Origin: Dehalococcoidia bacterium
Lineage (GTDB): Bacteria > Chloroflexota > Dehalococcoidia > GIF9 > UBA5629
DNA: 7,586 bases
Assembly (NCBI GenBank): GCA_014384515.1
Contig: JACNFS010000088.1
Location: 1-7,586, forward strand
Direction: 5' to 3'
Below are positions 6,892 through 7,586 of this stretch, one piece after another. A program made the position numbers and the translations under genes. Every line of letters begins with the position of its first letter. Position 1 is the first letter of the stretch. The notes below the pieces were generated by a model. The model had not been told where the DNA came from, did not search any database, and worked only from the letters and a program-made list of their open reading frames with translations.

Positions 6892-7586
6892 ATGGCAAAA
6901 AGCTTTAAGGAAGCCCTTAACTCTGGCAAATTCGTCATAACCAGTGAGATTGGACCACCAAAAGGGACAAACCTTGAGAAGATGTACCATCATATTGACC
7001 TTCTGAAGGACAAGGTAGATGGCATGAATGTCACTGACCACCAAAGCTCGGTGATGCGCTTTCCTTCTATTGGCGGCTGCCTGGCTATCAAAGAACGCGG
7101 TGGCGAGCCGATATTGCAGATGACCTGCCGCGACCGCAACCGGCTTGCACTTCAAGCTGAACTTCTGCTGGCATATACCAGGGGCATAAGAAATGTCCTA
7201 TGTCTTACCGGCGATGCAGTTCCTGTTGGCGACCATAAGGAAGCTAAAGGGGTCTTCGACCTCGATTCGCTTCAACTTCTAATGACAATTCGTGAGCTGG
7301 AAGCAGGGAAAGACCTTGGGGGAAATGACCTTGATGGAGCCGTTGAATTCTGTGCTGGAGCCATAGTTACTCCAGAGGCGAACCCAATAGCACCTCAGTT
7401 GATGAAATTTGAGAAGAAAATCGAGGCCGGAGCAGAATTCTTCCAAACTCAAGCCATATACAACCTGGACAACTTCGCCAAGTTTATGCAGCATGCTCGT
7501 CAATTTCCGGTCAAGGTTCTGGCCGGAATAGTCCTGCTTACCTCAGCCCGGATGGCGAAATACATGACTGACAACGTACCTGGCAT
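6892..7586 (+). CDS. metF: 5,10-methylene-tetrahydrofolate reductase MetF, 3' end cut by the window
   Basis: An open frame of 231 codons runs off the right edge. About 60 residues are probably missing, given the roughly 290-residue family. It reduces 5,10-methylene-THF to 5-methyl-THF with FAD in a TIM barrel, the last step of the Wood-Ljungdahl methyl branch before transfer to the corrinoid protein. Family landmarks are the first strand VITSEIGPP with E19 at the place of catalytic Glu28 of E. coli MetF, then VTDHQSSVMR (about 48-57), QMTCRDRNR (75-83), NVLCLTGD with D108 at the place of Asp120, and FQTQAIYN with Q187 at the place of Gln183. A late barrel strand, VLAGI, follows. The active-site set looks intact. 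Placement right after metV suggests a MetV-MetF complex rather than a stand-alone NADH-using MetF. ATG 6892 is chosen over ATG 6886 by SD spacing. Confidence 0.92.
   Translation, partial: MAKSFKEALNSGKFVITSEIGPPKGTNLEKMYHHIDLLKDKVDGMNVTDHQSSVMRFPSIGGCLAIKERGGEPILQMTCRDRNRLALQAELLLAYTRGIRNVLCLTGDAVPVGDHKEAKGVFDLDSLQLLMTIRELEAGKDLGGNDLDGAVEFCAGAIVTPEANPIAPQLMKFEKKIEAGAEFFQTQAIYNLDNFAKFMQHARQFPVKVLAGIVLLTSARMAKYMTDNVPG

Overview
The window holds five genes, all on the + strand and tightly packed, that read as one operon. The first four are complete and the fifth runs off the right edge. They encode a soluble, cytoplasmic iron-sulfur flavoprotein complex followed by the methylene-tetrahydrofolate (methylene-THF) reductase pair of the Wood-Ljungdahl methyl branch. 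Base composition is roughly balanced, and starts are mostly ATG preceded by Shine-Dalgarno (SD) sequences. The gene content suggests a strictly anaerobic bacterium with a reductive acetyl-CoA pathway. My best guess is an uncultured Chloroflexota (Dehalococcoidia-like) or a similar sediment anaerobe. That guess rests on general resemblance only and is weak.

Layout: 23-2629 is a NuoG/FdhA-type subunit with five predicted Fe-S clusters and a molybdopterin-oxidoreductase fold. 2622-3110 is a NuoE-like [2Fe-2S] subunit that overlaps it by 8 bases. 3112-6171 is a 1019-residue fusion of a NuoF/HydB-like NADH:FMN module with a GltD/NfnB-like FAD/NAD(P)H module. After a 59-base gap, 6231-6875 encodes a MetV-like cysteine-rich protein. 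6892 to the end encodes MetF, lacking its C-terminus. No stretch over 300 bases is without a gene, and no RNA genes, mobile elements, repeats or CRISPR arrays were seen. No clear promoter or terminator is visible, so the operon probably extends beyond both edges.

How the genes may work together: the first three look like the diaphorase and electron-wire part of an NAD-dependent formate dehydrogenase or bifurcating hydrogenase, with two differences. The large subunit has Tyr, Gly and Gln where formate dehydrogenases have Sec/Cys, His and Arg, so it is unlikely to oxidise formate. The NuoF subunit carries an extra NADPH-type flavoprotein module of the kind found in NfnB. The most interesting reading is a transhydrogenase or electron-bifurcating complex (NADH, NADPH, ferredoxin) that may supply or receive electrons from MetV-MetF, in the place the HdrABC-MvhD complex takes in Moorella. 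This is inference from gene order and domain content.
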